Notes under the pieces: generated by a model
What the model saw: the letters and a program-made list of their open reading frames with translations, nothing else
The model's database searches: none
What the model was told of the DNA's origin: nothing
Shown here: positions 18,190 to 26,576 of the stretch, piece after piece
How the letters are laid out: the number at the start of each line of letters is the position of its first letter
Position numbering within the stretch: position 1 is the first letter of the stretch
Position numbers and translations under genes: made by a program
Source of the DNA: Bosea sp. 29B
GTDB taxonomy: Bacteria > Pseudomonadota > Alphaproteobacteria > Rhizobiales > Beijerinckiaceae
Assembly: GCF_902506165.1 (NCBI RefSeq)
Contig: NZ_LR733817.1
Span: forward strand, 3,085,937 to 3,149,936
DNA: 64,000 nucleotides
Reading direction: 5' to 3'

Positions 18190-18542
18190 TCGTCTCGCGG
18201 CGGTCTCAAGCCATGACCGCGTGTCCAGGGCGGGGACAGGCCTGGGATGATTGTTCGATTTCACGGTTCGACAAGGCGCGGGATCGTGGCAACACCTCTG
18301 TCAGGCGGCCACTGGGGCTGGCCGCAGCTTTTCCGGCGCCGAGGCCGCGACGTATCTGGCCTGACAATCACCGCACTGCCGGTTCTGGCAAAGCTCCCGC
18401 TCGACATGCCCGTAGCGTATGCTGCAACGGGAGAACGCGTGATTGGGGCGACCGAATCCGGCAACAGTTTTAGCGACTCGTTTTGTTGTTCGACGATACG
18501 AAATCGCCGGCAGGCACGTGTCCAACTCGCGAGTATGCGGGT
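18190..18542. other. Spacer, no convincing gene
   Basis: Open frames on both strands here show no family resemblance and poor starts. I see no clear terminator after the phasin gene. The segment ends in the box that precedes the DUF6455 gene. Confidence 0.4.
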
Positions 18543-18556
18543 TTGCGCCAGATCAA
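18543..18556. promoter_or_regulatory. FNR/FixK box upstream of the DUF6455 gene
   Basis: TTGCGCCAGATCAA fits TTG(A/C)-N6-(T/G)CAA. It lies 70-83 nt before the ATG at 18626, almost exactly the spacing seen at the phasin gene. Confidence 0.65.
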
Positions 18557-18625
18557 AGTGACACGCGGGGCATCTGATATGCTGCGTCGTTCAGTTGGCA
18601 CCTTTGCCATCCGGGAGTGACAGCA

Positions 18626-18910
18626 ATGTACGTTTGGCTCCGAGGACGTTTCGAGCGGCAAGCCCGCTTGATGGGCGCAATGATGGAACGCGTTGGTGTG
18701 CCGGCGGAGATGGCCGCCAGACATGGGCGGCTTTATGATGCGGCCAACCGCCGCTGTCTGTGGTGTGCTGCGCATCGTGAATGTGGAAAGTGGGTTGAAG
18801 GCCACCAAACCGTCGAACGAGGACCAGCGTTCTGCCCCAATACTGCGTTCTTCGAGGCTGTTCGGAGAGACGCTCCTCATGAAACTGTACTCAGCTCGCC
18901 GGTGCTATGA
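18626..18910 (+). CDS. DUF6455-type cysteine-rich small protein
   Basis: A 94-aa protein with the arrangement RGRFERQARLMGAMMERVGV, then RRCLWCAAHRECGKWV and a final FCPN motif, giving a C-x2-C-x5-C and C pattern typical of DUF6455 proteins (family recalled, function unknown). The four cysteines could bind a metal. ATG at 18626 is chosen because GGGAG lies 8 nt upstream. It sits behind an FNR/FixK box in the low-oxygen gene block. Confidence 0.7.
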   Translation: MYVWLRGRFERQARLMGAMMERVGVPAEMAARHGRLYDAANRRCLWCAAHRECGKWVEGHQTVERGPAFCPNTAFFEAVRRDAPHETVLSSPVL

Positions 18911-19019
18911 CGGAATACTGCAGTGCGACGTTGCATCAGCATTACGCAATGGGCTGGCGAGTTCGATCAAGATGTCATGCAGAAGTGAATGAAGGCCGAG
19001 CAGCGTGCTCTGCCTCCGT

Positions 19020-21731
19020 TCAAACGGCGGCTGTGACCTGCTGAACGTGCAACTCGACACTGACAAGTTCCGGGTCGTTCGGGTCCGGCTGCGTGCCGAA
19101 GCCAAGTTCTTGACACATTTGCAGCATGGTCGTGTTGCCACGCATGACGTGGCCTTGGATGGTCGACAGCCCCTCTTGCCGGGCCCAGGCGATCACCAGT
19201 TCCATCAGGGTCCAACCTAGACCCTGGCCTTTGAGGTCTGACCGGACCAGGACGGCGTACTCTCCGTGCTCATGGTTCGCATCGGCGTGCAGGCGGGAGA
19301 CTCCGAGCAGGCGCCCGTCTTCCTGGGAGATGGCGGCAAAGGCGATCGCGCGAGCATAATCGAGCTGCGTCAGGCGGGCGATGAAGTCGTGGCTGGGCTT
19401 GCCGGGCAGCGCGAAGAAGCGCCGGCGCAGATCATCGTCGGTGACGCTGGCGAGGAAGTCGGGATAGAGCGCCTCGTCTTCCGGGCGCAGCGGCCTGATC
19501 CGGACCTTGCGCCCATCCCTGAGGGCGGTCTGGCGCTCCCAATGGCGCGGATAGGGCCTGATCACCATGCGCGGATGGTCGCCTTCGCGCCCGTCGCCCG
19601 CCGGCATCATCCTGATCCTGGCGTCGACGACGATGACGCCATCGGGATCGGCCAGCACGGGGTTGAGGTCGAGCTCGCAGATCTGCGGGCAATCGGCCGC
19701 GAGCTGGGCGAGCTTGACCAGCGTCATCGCGACAGCGTCCAGATTGGCGGCAGGGACGTTCCGGTAAGACGCGAGCACGCGAGACACCCTGGTGCGGGCG
19801 ATAAGATCGCGCGCCCTGTCGAGGTCGAGGGGAGGCAAGGCCAGCGCCTTGTCCGCAATGGCCTCGACCGCCGTTCCGCCCCGCCCGAAGACGACGACGG
19901 GGCCGAAGGTCGGGTCGTCGGCGATACCGGCGATCAGTTCGCGCCCATTCCGCCGCCGGATCATCGGTTGGACGAGGAAGCCGGAGATCTTCGCTTCGGG
20001 CCGCGCGCTCCTTATGCGGGCCAGCATAGTCTCGGCGGCAGCGCCGACGGCCTCGGCAGTGGTCAGATCGAGCGCAACCCCGTCGACATCGGATTTGTGC
20101 ACGATATCGGGCGAATGCACCTTGAGCACCACTGTGTAGCCCTCGGCAAGCACCTCCGCTCCGAGGCTTGCCGCTTCCTGCGGAGTCGAGGCCAGGCGCG
20201 GGGCTGCGGTCGGGATGTCGTAGGCGTTCAGCACCCGTGCGGTCTCGATCGGGTCGAGCCAGCTTCGGCGTCCCGCTAGCGCCCCGGCGATCACCGCCCT
20301 TGCCGTCTCAGTCTCGGGATTGAAATCCTGCGGCATCGCGTCTGGCATGCGGGTCAGCTCGGACTGGGCCCGCCTGTAGGCGATGAGATGCGTCATCCCC
20401 CTCACGGCATCGGCCTCGGTCGGGAAATTCGGGATGCCCGCGGCGACGAAACGCTCGGGCCCCTCCTCCCTGTCGGCGCCGATCCAGGCCGTGAAGACCG
20501 GCTTGGCGAACAGCCGGTGGGCGCGGCGCTGCTCGACAACCCGGGCGATCGTCTCGGCGGCCTCGCGCTGGCTGGTCAGGCGGGTCGCGACGTCGAGCAC
20601 GAGCACGGCATCGTTGGCCTCGTCGTCGAGCAGGATGTCGAGCGCCCTGGCGAACCGCTCGGCGTCGGCGTCGCCGATGATGTCGACAGGATTGGCTCTG
20701 GACCATGATGGGGGCAGGATCGCGTCGAGCCGATCTCGCGTTTCCTGCGACAGGACCGCAAGCTGGCTGCCGAGATCGATCAGACGATCGACCGCTAGAA
20801 CGCCGATACCGCCGCCATTGGTGAGGATCGCGATCCGGTTGCCTTCAAAGGGGCGCTGACGGCCGAGCGTCTCGGCGGCGGCGAACAACTCGGCGACGTC
20901 ATAGGCCCTGACGAGGCCGGCGCGCCTGAAGGCAGCATCATAGACGGCATCGGAGCCAGCGAGCGCGCCAGTGTGAGTCGCAGCCGCGACTGCGGCAGGC
21001 GCGTGGCGGCCAGCCTTGATGACGACGATGGGCTTAACCCGTGCCGCCGCGCGTGCCGCCGACATGAATTTGCGGGGGTCGGCGATGGCTTCAACGTAGA
21101 GCAGGATCGCACGCGTGCGCGGATCCATCGCGAAATGGTCGAGGCAGTCTCCGAAATCGACGTCGATCTGGTCGCCGAGCGTGACTACGCCCGAGAAGCC
21201 GAGCTGATGTGCCGCCGCCCAGTCGATCAGGCCGGCGGCGACGGCGCCGGATTGCGAGATCAGGGCGAGGTCACCCTGCTTGAGCTGCCGGGAGGCGAAG
21301 CTGGCGTTCAGATGGCCGTAAGGCGACATCAGCCCGAGGCAGTTCGGGCCGACGATCCGCATCCCGGACGAATGCCCGAGATCGCGTATCGCCCACGCCG
21401 CCGAATCGGGGCCGCGCCCGAGTCCGGCCGTCAGGATCAGACAGGCGGGAACACGAAGGGCCGCCGCGGTTTCGACGATGCCCGACACCGCTGCCGGCGG
21501 CGCGCAGACGATGGCGAGATCCGGCGGCTTCGGAAGCGCTACGAGATCGGGATAGCAGTTTGTCCCTCCGATCGCGCTGTGGCGCGGATTGACTAAGCTG
21601 AGCGTGCCCGCGAAGCCGCCCTCGCGAAGATTAGCGACAACGGCGTGGCCCACGGATCCCGCGCGTTCGCTTGCGCCGACAACCGCGACCGAGCTCGGCT
21701 GCATCAGCGCCTCGAAGCGGTATGTACTCAT
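19020..21731 (-). CDS. Pat-like protein: NDP-forming acyl-CoA synthetase with GNAT domain
   Basis: A 903-aa multidomain protein. In order: CoA-binding domain (VAVVGASERAGSVGHAV at the N-terminus), succinyl-CoA-ligase-like domains (IVGPNCLGLMSP, SQSGAV, THTGALAGSDAVYD), an ATP-grasp domain (about residues 490-710, GRELIAGIADDPTFGPVVVF) and a C-terminal GNAT acetyltransferase domain (about 740-890). This is the architecture of protein lysine acetyltransferase Pat/Pka, which acetylates acyl-CoA synthetases, and of related ADP-forming acetyl-CoA ligases (family knowledge). It is the third gene of a minus-strand operon with an FNR box in front, so low-oxygen control of protein acetylation or acetate use is plausible. 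Confidence 0.88.
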   Translation of the reverse strand: MSTYRFEALMQPSSVAVVGASERAGSVGHAVVANLREGGFAGTLSLVNPRHSAIGGTNCYPDLVALPKPPDLAIVCAPPAAVSGIVETAAALRVPACLILTAGLGRGPDSAAWAIRDLGHSSGMRIVGPNCLGLMSPYGHLNASFASRQLKQGDLALISQSGAVAAGLIDWAAAHQLGFSGVVTLGDQIDVDFGDCLDHFAMDPRTRAILLYVEAIADPRKFMSAARAAARVKPIVVIKAGRHAPAAVAAATHTGALAGSDAVYDAAFRRAGLVRAYDVAELFAAAETLGRQRPFEGNRIAILTNGGGIGVLAVDRLIDLGSQLAVLSQETRDRLDAILPPSWSRANPVDIIGDADAERFARALDILLDDEANDAVLVLDVATRLTSQREAAETIARVVEQRRAHRLFAKPVFTAWIGADREEGPERFVAAGIPNFPTEADAVRGMTHLIAYRRAQSELTRMPDAMPQDFNPETETARAVIAGALAGRRSWLDPIETARVLNAYDIPTAAPRLASTPQEAASLGAEVLAEGYTVVLKVHSPDIVHKSDVDGVALDLTTAEAVGAAAETMLARIRSARPEAKISGFLVQPMIRRRNGRELIAGIADDPTFGPVVVFGRGGTAVEAIADKALALPPLDLDRARDLIARTRVSRVLASYRNVPAANLDAVAMTLVKLAQLAADCPQICELDLNPVLADPDGVIVVDARIRMMPAGDGREGDHPRMVIRPYPRHWERQTALRDGRKVRIRPLRPEDEALYPDFLASVTDDDLRRRFFALPGKPSHDFIARLTQLDYARAIAFAAISQEDGRLLGVSRLHADANHEHGEYAVLVRSDLKGQGLGWTLMELVIAWARQEGLSTIQGHVMRGNTTMLQMCQELGFGTQPDPNDPELVSVELHVQQVTAAV

Positions 21732-21763
21732 CGTCGGCCCCGCAGCTATGCCGTTTCAGGTAA

Positions 21764-22282
21764 TCATTGGTTTGTGACATCCGACGGACGTGCGACGGAG
21801 GCTCCATTGTTGCCGCCGATAACCTGAAGCGCTGCAGGATGCACCTTGCCACGCATCATCACGCGCTCGATCGCAAAGCCGCGCTGCTCAAGGGCCTGAC
21901 GGTCTCGTGTCTGAAGGCTAGAGGAATCCACTTCAATAGCAATTGAAGACACCCCCAGTTTCGATGCGAACTCGTTCGCAAAGCGCAACAACTCACGGAT
22001 CACCAAGGTTCCGGGAAGACGCAAGGACGCAAATTCACATAGTTGGAGTGTAGGCTCCTGCCCTGATGGCTGGGTGACTTGAAAAGCAAATAAGGAGTGA
22101 ATACAGCCCCCACCATCTCGCAATCCGATGAATCCAGCCTCCTGTTCCCGTAAAATTCTAGAAGGCAATGAACTGGTCCATTCACCGAGGTCAAGCGCAG
22201 GGCGTGCCAAGCCAAGGAGGGCATAGGCGCCTTTTGCCTCGTCGCGCGCAACGAAGATTGCTCGGAGAGCCTGACATTTCAT
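21764..22282 (-). CDS. GNAT-like protein of unknown function
   Basis: A 172-aa protein. The second half (ELLRFANEFASKLGVSSIAI, then a Q-ALEQRGF segment) resembles the end of a GNAT acetyltransferase fold, but the R/Q-x-x-G-x-G/A acetyl-CoA motif is not clear (LRLPGTLVIRE lies in its place), so activity is uncertain. ATG at 22282 is preferred over a TTG at 22339. It lies 32 nt upstream of the Pat-like gene and 71 nt downstream of a 60-aa gene, and all three share one strand and one FNR box. Confidence 0.55.
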   Translation of the reverse strand: MKCQALRAIFVARDEAKGAYALLGLARPALDLGEWTSSLPSRILREQEAGFIGLRDGGGCIHSLFAFQVTQPSGQEPTLQLCEFASLRLPGTLVIRELLRFANEFASKLGVSSIAIEVDSSSLQTRDRQALEQRGFAIERVMMRGKVHPAALQVIGGNNGASVARPSDVTNQ

Positions 22283-22353
22283 AGCCGCCTGACCTCGCTC
22301 GATGCGATTATGAAGCACTGTTGGCGTTACGATGTACAAAGTATGATCAAATG

Positions 22354-22536
22354 TTATTTTTTATCATCTATATATGTGACGTAAATCTCACGAGATGTTT
22401 CGAACAACTCAATTTCCTCTAATAAAGCCTTTCGCTCCATTGCTTCCGGTGTCACAGGAGGGAATTTATCAAGGAACTCAATGCGTTTGAGAGCTGCCCG
22501 GCGCTCTTCGTCGTTTGTCACAATGAATGGGGTCAT
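22354..22536 (-). CDS. Small acidic protein, HigA-N-like, first gene of a Pat operon
   Basis: A 60-aa protein starting MTPFIVTNDEERRAALKRIE. It resembles the N-terminal segment that precedes the HTH in HigA-type antitoxins (E-RRAALKRIE...PEAMERKALLEEIELFE) but has no HTH. GGAATTTGAG lies directly before the chosen ATG. A frame extension to 22605 would overlap the FNR box and is unlikely. Function unknown; it could be a partner of the GNAT-like protein encoded next (inference). Confidence 0.55.
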   Translation of the reverse strand: MTPFIVTNDEERRAALKRIEFLDKFPPVTPEAMERKALLEEIELFETSREIYVTYIDDKK

Positions 22537-22591
22537 CTCAAATTCCATCGCCCAAGCCCAAGTTCTTAAACTAGAAGTCAGCTGTATGGGA

Positions 22592-22605
22592 TTGATCTGC
22601 ATCAA
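22592..22605. promoter_or_regulatory. Perfect FNR/FixK box for the 22536-19020 operon
   Basis: TTGATCTGCATCAA is a perfect TTGAT-N4-ATCAA site, 56-69 nt before the ATG at 22536 on the minus strand. It is the last box before the accessory island begins. Confidence 0.7.
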
Positions 22606-22739
22606 AAGTAATTCATCTGCGGCATTGATGTCGTATACATTGGCCCAGCCAGCCAGCCAGCCGGCCGCGCCCGAGCGCAGTTCCCCGAACAGCGTGACCA
22701 GCGCGGGCCAGTCCGTGGCGGCGCGGGCAGGACAGATCA

Positions 22740-23090
22740 GTCAGCGTCACGATCGGATAGGCGCTGTCGGCCACCGCATCGAGCGCCGTCTGCGCAGTCG
22801 CCGGGCCGACGCCCGGCAGGAGTTGCAGGATCCTGAAGTCGGCGACGCGATCGCGCATGTTCTGCGCGAAGCGCAGGACCGCTAGCATGTCTTTCACATG
22901 CGTGCTGTCGATGAACTTGACACCGCCGAATTTCACGAAGGGGATGTTGCGGCGTGTGAGCTCTACCTCGAGGGCCCGCTATGATGGCTCGGACGACCGA
23001 CTGCTGACTCTTCTGAACGCGCGCGGTTCCTATCGGAAGTTCCGGGGCTAAGGCAGCTTGATCGGCACAGTCTCCGGCTCGGGATAACAT
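22740..23090 (-). pseudogene. Remnant of a UvrD/Rep-family helicase
   Basis: One frame reads RRNIPFVKFGGVKFIDSTHV and continues through RFAQNMRDRVADFRILQLLPGVGPATA, which is an internal part of UvrD-type helicases. Upstream on the same strand the match (SHHSGP then LEVEL) switches frame near 22975-22985, so at least one frameshift is present. Neither the Walker A nor the C-terminal motifs are nearby. It is a decayed fragment, useful as a marker of a boundary between the low-oxygen gene block and the accessory island. Confidence 0.75.
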
Positions 23091-23426
23091 CCGGTCACCG
23101 ATGAGATCAGGGTGCGCACACGCGATTTCCGCTAAACGTCGGTCTGGGCGCGACGCAGCCTGCCCCAGAACCCAGAAGCACCAATTGTGAATTCTCGGCC
23201 GGTGCCAACGAGACGGTGCAGCAGTCGCCCTCGTTAACGAAGCGTCAGGATTTCTGCTGTTAACATGGATTCGTAGCCGCCTTGCTCGATTGCCGCGGCC
23301 CCATCTGCATCTCCCCAAAAGCCGTCGCCGTTGACACCGCCGAATCGCTTGTGCGGGTGCATGGCAGTCGTCGCGCCGCATGCTGACGTCGCGCGACGGG
23401 GGAGGAGCAAGCCAGAGCGAAACCCC
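23091..23426. other. Spacer, no gene seen
   Basis: No frame with a credible start or family match. Sequence quality is that of a recombination junction between the helicase remnant and the recombinase genes. Confidence 0.4.
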
Positions 23427-23594
23427 ATGAAAGCACCCGAAAAGCCTCTTGAGTCCCCACTTGCGTCCCTTTTGCGCGTCCTTGCCGCCAACGAAGCAAG
23501 ACGGCTCCTAATGAACGCAGCAAAGCCGTTCCGGGCACCGATACAGCCCCAGCCGGTGATCGATGTGGCCGGTGTCCCCGAAAAAGAAAAATAA
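23427..23594 (+). CDS. Possible 55-aa protein upstream of recombinase genes
   Basis: Begins MKAPEKPLESPLASLLRVLA and ends in PEKEK; codon use looks coding and the composition (alternating basic and hydrophobic residues) is protein-like. No good ribosome site and no recognised family. It could be a small factor of the adjacent recombinase module or a chance frame. Confidence 0.3.
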   Translation: MKAPEKPLESPLASLLRVLAANEARRLLMNAAKPFRAPIQPQPVIDVAGVPEKEK

Positions 23595-23699
23595 AATAAT
23601 GCAATTGTAGTGCTTGAAAATGCTATGATAGCCCTTAGCTGCTCGATCTCCTAGGGGCGGCGGCAAGGCGCAGCCGTCCTCGAAACATTAGGAGCAACA

Positions 23700-24281
23700 A
23701 TGGCTAAGTCGCTTGCCCAAGCCAAGCACGCCGCTTCCTACGCCCGCTTCTCTAACAGCCGACCCGACGGCGCCGCCAGGCAGAATGCAGTTGCCATGGA
23801 ACACATGGAGGACCGCATCAAGCCCGCTGGGGATCCGCGGCCGTCACCGAGCCGAATCGCCATTTATTGCCGTAGCGCGAAAAACGATTCCGGGCAGTTG
23901 GACCGACAGCGCCGCCTTTGCACGGACTTCATAGCCGCGCATTTCCCCGACGCGGTCGCCGAGACTTTCGTAGACGTCGGCCAGCCGGCGAGCGGATTGA
24001 CGAAGCTGCGCTGCAAACTGTTCCGCGCAGAATTTGATGCAGTCGTTGTCGAGAGCTGCGATCGCCTTACGCGAGATTTCCACACGCTGCAGGCGATCCT
24101 CGCCAGGCTCCTGATCTCCAATGTCCGCCTTTACACAATCCACGGCGGGCCTGAAGAGGTCCAACTGGTCAGGCACGTCCTCTGGGGAGCGGTCGCCCGC
24201 ATCGATGGGGACGAGCGCCTCCACTCGATCGGTCGCGATTGGTGGCATCAGTCCGGTGAGGCGTACCTCATCGGGAAGTAG
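23700..24281 (+). CDS. Degenerate resolvase-type protein
   Basis: A 193-aa protein with a serine-recombinase catalytic fold from about residue 52 (RIAIYCRSAKND...LDRQRR, then FDAVVVESCDRLTRDFHTLQ). In the nearby recombinase the motif is YCRRS, with the catalytic Ser fourth after Tyr; here it is YCRSA, so that position is Ala and a Ser sits one residue earlier. A second YARFS motif occurs at residues 14-18, ahead of the fold. There is no Recombinase domain or zinc ribbon. AGGAGC precedes the start. It is probably inactive on its own and may assist the recombinase encoded 120 nt downstream (inference). Confidence 0.7.
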   Translation: MAKSLAQAKHAASYARFSNSRPDGAARQNAVAMEHMEDRIKPAGDPRPSPSRIAIYCRSAKNDSGQLDRQRRLCTDFIAAHFPDAVAETFVDVGQPASGLTKLRCKLFRAEFDAVVVESCDRLTRDFHTLQAILARLLISNVRLYTIHGGPEEVQLVRHVLWGAVARIDGDERLHSIGRDWWHQSGEAYLIGK

Positions 24282-24353
24282 TCTCGTCAGAGGGCAAGGA
24301 GTGACGCCTCACTAAGGGCGCCACGCCACTCCCGGATTCGAAGAGGGTCCAAA

Positions 24354-24369
24354 CACCGCCTTGGCGGTG
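24354..24369. repeat. Perfect 7-bp inverted repeat before the recombinase gene
   Basis: CACCGCC-TT-GGCGGTG lies between the two recombinase-type genes, 33 nt before the second ATG. It could be a binding site for a dimeric regulator, a recombinase accessory site, or an mRNA hairpin. Confidence 0.4.
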
Positions 24370-24401
24370 GAGGTCTTCCTTTGCCTAAGAGGTTCATCAG
24401 A

Positions 24402-26465
24402 ATGCCGAAACAGAACCACGCCGCCGAGCCGGTCAGCGCAACTCTCTCCAGCATGTTCTCCGCCGCCTACCTGCAGAAAGCGGAGGCGCTGGCCAAAAGG
24501 GGGCCGCAGCCTCTCAAGTTGGCTCGCCTCACGGTGGCGTACTGCCGCCGTTCCAAGGAGATCGAGAACCTCTCGATTGATCGCCAGAAGGAGCGCGCGG
24601 CGGTCTATGCCCAGGCTCATCTGAACGATGAGATTGCCCGCTTCTACGTAGATGAAGGCATTACCGGTGAGACTGCTGACCGTCCCGGGTTCATACAGAT
24701 GATGAAGGACGCCGAGGCAGGCTTGTTCGACAAGATCGTTGTGGAGGATGTCGACCGTGTCGGTCGAAGCTGGGGAGTTATCGGCAACTCTTGGGACATA
24801 TTCAAAGAGTTGGGTATCCAGCTTCATACTGTCTTCAAGGGCGGAGAAGTGAGCAATGTGGACATCGCCTTCAAGGCCTTGGCTGCAACTGAACACCAAA
24901 CCGCCTTGCGCAACCGCTCGCGTGATGGCGTTGACCTCGCGATCAGCCAGGGGCGCGTTGTCGGCATGCTGCCGTGGGGTTATGCCCGCGACCCCTATCG
25001 TAAGGGCGTGTTTCGGATCGACGAAGCCACGAGGCCCTGCATCGAATGGATGTTCGAGGCGCGCCTGCAGGGCATGAGCATCTATGACATCCTGATGGGA
25101 CTCCGCGAAATAGCGCCCGATCCGGAGCGCCTTCCGAAATCGGTTTCCCAGATTTCAAGATGCTTGAAGAATCCAATGTACAAGGGAGTTTTTACGTTCA
25201 GGAGGACAGATCAAACGCTAAAAGGGGGAAAAAGGAAGAGTCGACGCCGGCCGCCTTCAGAATGGAAACAAGTCCATATTCCTCATATGCAGATCATTGA
25301 CCGAGAGAAATGGGAAGCTGCATACGATTCTTTCAAAGGTGTATCGCAACGTCAAGCCGGGCGTCGGTTTCTTACCGGAAAAGTATACTGTGGCAGCTGT
25401 GGGTTGTTAATGAATCATGGTTCTGCAGAAAGGCCGGATCCCAAGCTCACATGCTATGATTATGCCAGATCCTATCAATTGGGAAAGGATCAAAAATCGT
25501 GTCCGATAAGGATGGTTCCGGTCAATTTAGTTCGCAGCGCCGTTATCAATGCAATTCGAGAGGAATTACAAGATAGATCACTCGAAAAAGAGTATCAGAG
25601 ATTGCTCGATGTTGAGTTGGATGGCCAGAGAAAGGCAATCGAGCAGCGCCGCCGTGACCTTGAGATCCGTAGAGATCATTTAAAGTCTGAGATAAATCGG
25701 GTCGCAGATGCCATGAGCCTTGGATCGATCCCGCGGCCGATAGCGGAGGAGCGCATTCAGGAGACCGCGGACAAGTGGAACGAAGCTAACGATCAGCTGG
25801 ATAGGTTGCCAGACCTTACCAAGCGACTTCTTATCGAGAGCACGCGTCGCTCAGGTTTAATCGAAGTATTCGACCGAATCACGCCGAAGGCGGCCTTGCA
25901 CGAAAAAGAACTGAGCACCCAGGAAAGAATGGAGCGATCAGTTTGTCGGAGATTGATTAAGAGAGTGGTTATCGAGAAACTTCCGGGAACTAGGTCTTTC
26001 AGGATACGGATCGATATATCGAATTCGAATCTACTGGGCATAAAAATGCCGGAAAACTCATCGGTGCCTGAAGTTAAAACTCACATTTATTATGGTCATC
26101 GGTGGCGGGATTGCTCAAACGAGATCGTGCCGACGTACAACAGTGGCTACTATCAGCTATCAGATGCAGAATGGGAGGTAATTAGTTCAAAATTTTCTGA
26201 CGATCTTGCCGAGATTGCTCCGGAGGCGAAAGTAGGGGCTCGTGAGTTGGTGGATTTGCTTGTGTTTGCGGGCTCTATTTCACTTCGGCGCCGTTATCTG
26301 CGCAAGTACGGCCTCGTGAACTCGTCGAAAGTCTCGCGGGCGCTTGGAATTATCCTCTACTCGGGTCTCTGGAAGCGCATATTCGATGCGTTGGAGGCGA
26401 ATTTCCCTGACCGAAAGCGCACCCTCAATCCCGGCTTCGGAGAAACATTCATATACCTGAAGTGA
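24402..26465 (+). CDS. Large serine recombinase with C-terminal IS5-transposase-like extension
   Basis: A 687-aa protein. Resolvase catalytic domain at about residues 43-190 with YCRRS (Ser51 nucleophile) and EDVDRVGR; Recombinase domain to about 320; zinc ribbon at about 328-368 (YCGSCG...SCP); coiled coil at about 395-480. The last ~100 residues (from YYQLSDAEWEVISSKF, through ARELVDLLV and LWKRIFDALEANF) resemble the N-terminal HTH domain of IS5-group transposases (DUF4096-like), which is unexpected here. Base composition drops to AT-rich from about 25180 to 26240. ATG at 24402 is preferred over a TTG at 24381. Likely integrase of an element whose left end lies near 23.6 kb. Confidence 0.85.
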   Translation: MPKQNHAAEPVSATLSSMFSAAYLQKAEALAKRGPQPLKLARLTVAYCRRSKEIENLSIDRQKERAAVYAQAHLNDEIARFYVDEGITGETADRPGFIQMMKDAEAGLFDKIVVEDVDRVGRSWGVIGNSWDIFKELGIQLHTVFKGGEVSNVDIAFKALAATEHQTALRNRSRDGVDLAISQGRVVGMLPWGYARDPYRKGVFRIDEATRPCIEWMFEARLQGMSIYDILMGLREIAPDPERLPKSVSQISRCLKNPMYKGVFTFRRTDQTLKGGKRKSRRRPPSEWKQVHIPHMQIIDREKWEAAYDSFKGVSQRQAGRRFLTGKVYCGSCGLLMNHGSAERPDPKLTCYDYARSYQLGKDQKSCPIRMVPVNLVRSAVINAIREELQDRSLEKEYQRLLDVELDGQRKAIEQRRRDLEIRRDHLKSEINRVADAMSLGSIPRPIAEERIQETADKWNEANDQLDRLPDLTKRLLIESTRRSGLIEVFDRITPKAALHEKELSTQERMERSVCRRLIKRVVIEKLPGTRSFRIRIDISNSNLLGIKMPENSSVPEVKTHIYYGHRWRDCSNEIVPTYNSGYYQLSDAEWEVISSKFSDDLAEIAPEAKVGARELVDLLVFAGSISLRRRYLRKYGLVNSSKVSRALGIILYSGLWKRIFDALEANFPDRKRTLNPGFGETFIYLK

Positions 26466-26482
26466 CAAATACCTGAAGTGAC
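26455..26482 (+). repeat. Short tandem repeat at the recombinase stop codon
   Basis: The block TACCTGAAGTGAC occurs twice with a 15-nt period. The first copy supplies the recombinase stop codon and the second lies just before the terminator stem. It may be replication slippage or a remnant of a crossover site. Confidence 0.5.
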
Positions 26483-26515
26483 GAAAGCGCCGCCTGGAAA
26501 CCGGGCGGCGCTTTC
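26483..26515 (+). terminator. Strong hairpin terminator after the recombinase
   Basis: GAAAGCGCCGCC and its exact complement form a 12-bp stem with a 9-nt loop, followed by GCTTTGTCC. It lies 18 nt after the recombinase stop and could also terminate the convergent gene at 26577. Confidence 0.75.
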
Positions 26516-26576
26516 GCTTTGTCCGATGACGCACCTACTATGCAACTATTTGGCCGCGTGTCCCGCGGGCGGGTGC

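Noticed and set aside
18247..18561. Plus-strand frame of 104 codons after the phasin gene
   Set aside because: Codon use and composition are not protein-like, and its end runs through the box of the DUF6455 gene.
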